Positions 63,896 through 64,000 of a DNA stretch of 64,000 nt are shown here, in pieces. Every line of letters begins with the position of its first letter. Position 1 is the stretch's first letter. The stretch is from positions 14,623,340 through 14,687,339 of the forward strand of contig NC_087081.1 in the NCBI RefSeq assembly GCF_026151205.1, in the 5' to 3' direction. The translations under genes were made by a program, and so were the position numbers. The notes under the pieces are model-generated. The model saw nothing but the letters and a program-made list of their open reading frames with translations. It was not told the DNA's origin and made no database searches. The DNA is from Bolinopsis microptera. Lineage: Eukaryota; Ctenophora; Tentaculata; Lobata; Bolinopsidae.

Positions 63896-64000
63896 ACTCC
63901 TCCTCCTCTTTCTCCTTCCAGTCCTCCTCAGTCATTCTCCTCCTCCTCCTGGGTCCTCCTCCTGGGTCCTCCTCTTCCTCTTCATCCTCCTCCTCTTCCT
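63896..64000. repeat. CCT/CTCCT microsatellite at window end
   Basis: Pyrimidine-only CTCCTCCTCC and TCCTCTTCCTC repeats running off the end of the window. Confidence 0.85.

Noticed and set aside
1-64000. tRNA, rRNA or LTR-retrotransposon genes
   Set aside because: I saw no cloverleaf with A/B boxes, no rRNA segments and no gag-pol or aspartic protease motifs.

Overview
The window is AT-rich metazoan nuclear DNA. Introns have GT..AG borders, poly(A) signals are present, and non-LTR retrotransposons (LINEs), cut-and-paste transposons, MITEs and minisatellites fill most of it. The taxon cannot be fixed from this sequence. A marine invertebrate, possibly a sponge, fits the Kolobok, Merlin, CR1-like and restriction-endonuclease-type LINE content and a LURP-one-like exon, but this is inference.

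Host-type genes are few. They are: a 3' terminal exon at 1-414; a possible small two-exon gene at 2158-2633 behind a TATA box; a terminal exon with half a sushi/CCP domain at 5937-6172 (minus); a four-exon gene for a secreted, probably GPI-anchored, cysteine-rich protein at 21345-24309 (minus), whose splice phases all agree; an unrecognised two-exon gene at 29664-30474 (minus); and one LURP-one-like exon at 39189-39350.

Mobile DNA explains the rest. Region 2.7-5.1 kb is a G/C-tract-ended element with an 8-bp target duplication and a mariner-like element nested inside it. Region 9.1-11.7 kb is a decayed RTE-like LINE. Region 14.8-19.3 kb holds three LINE first-ORF genes: two are AlkB-like dioxygenase plus SGNH esterase fusions and one is a PHD-finger protein. 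Region 24.4-28.5 kb is nested MITEs and restriction-endonuclease-type (RLE) LINE debris. Region 30.7-34.8 kb is a broken, intron-containing protein-primed-type family B DNA polymerase of Polinton/adintovirus-like kind. Region 35.6-38.4 kb is a Merlin transposon between two RLE LINE pieces. Region 40-51.4 kb carries three CR1-like LINEs on the minus strand; one has an intact endonuclease-reverse transcriptase ORF linked to a damaged AlkB/esterase ORF1. Region 53.06-57.55 kb is a complete-looking Kolobok transposon with a spliced THAP transposase and a divergent ORF carrying the cysteine-rich C-terminal domain of P2X7 receptors. Region 58.3-64 kb holds triloop hairpins, LTR-like repeats, a LINE tail and minisatellites.

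The two most notable systems are the AlkB-SGNH fusion in CR1-like LINE ORF1 (three copies, one intact) and the Kolobok element with its P2X7-ballast-like partner ORF. The Kolobok is flanked by a TTAA duplication inside a repeat whose empty form occurs twice elsewhere in the window.
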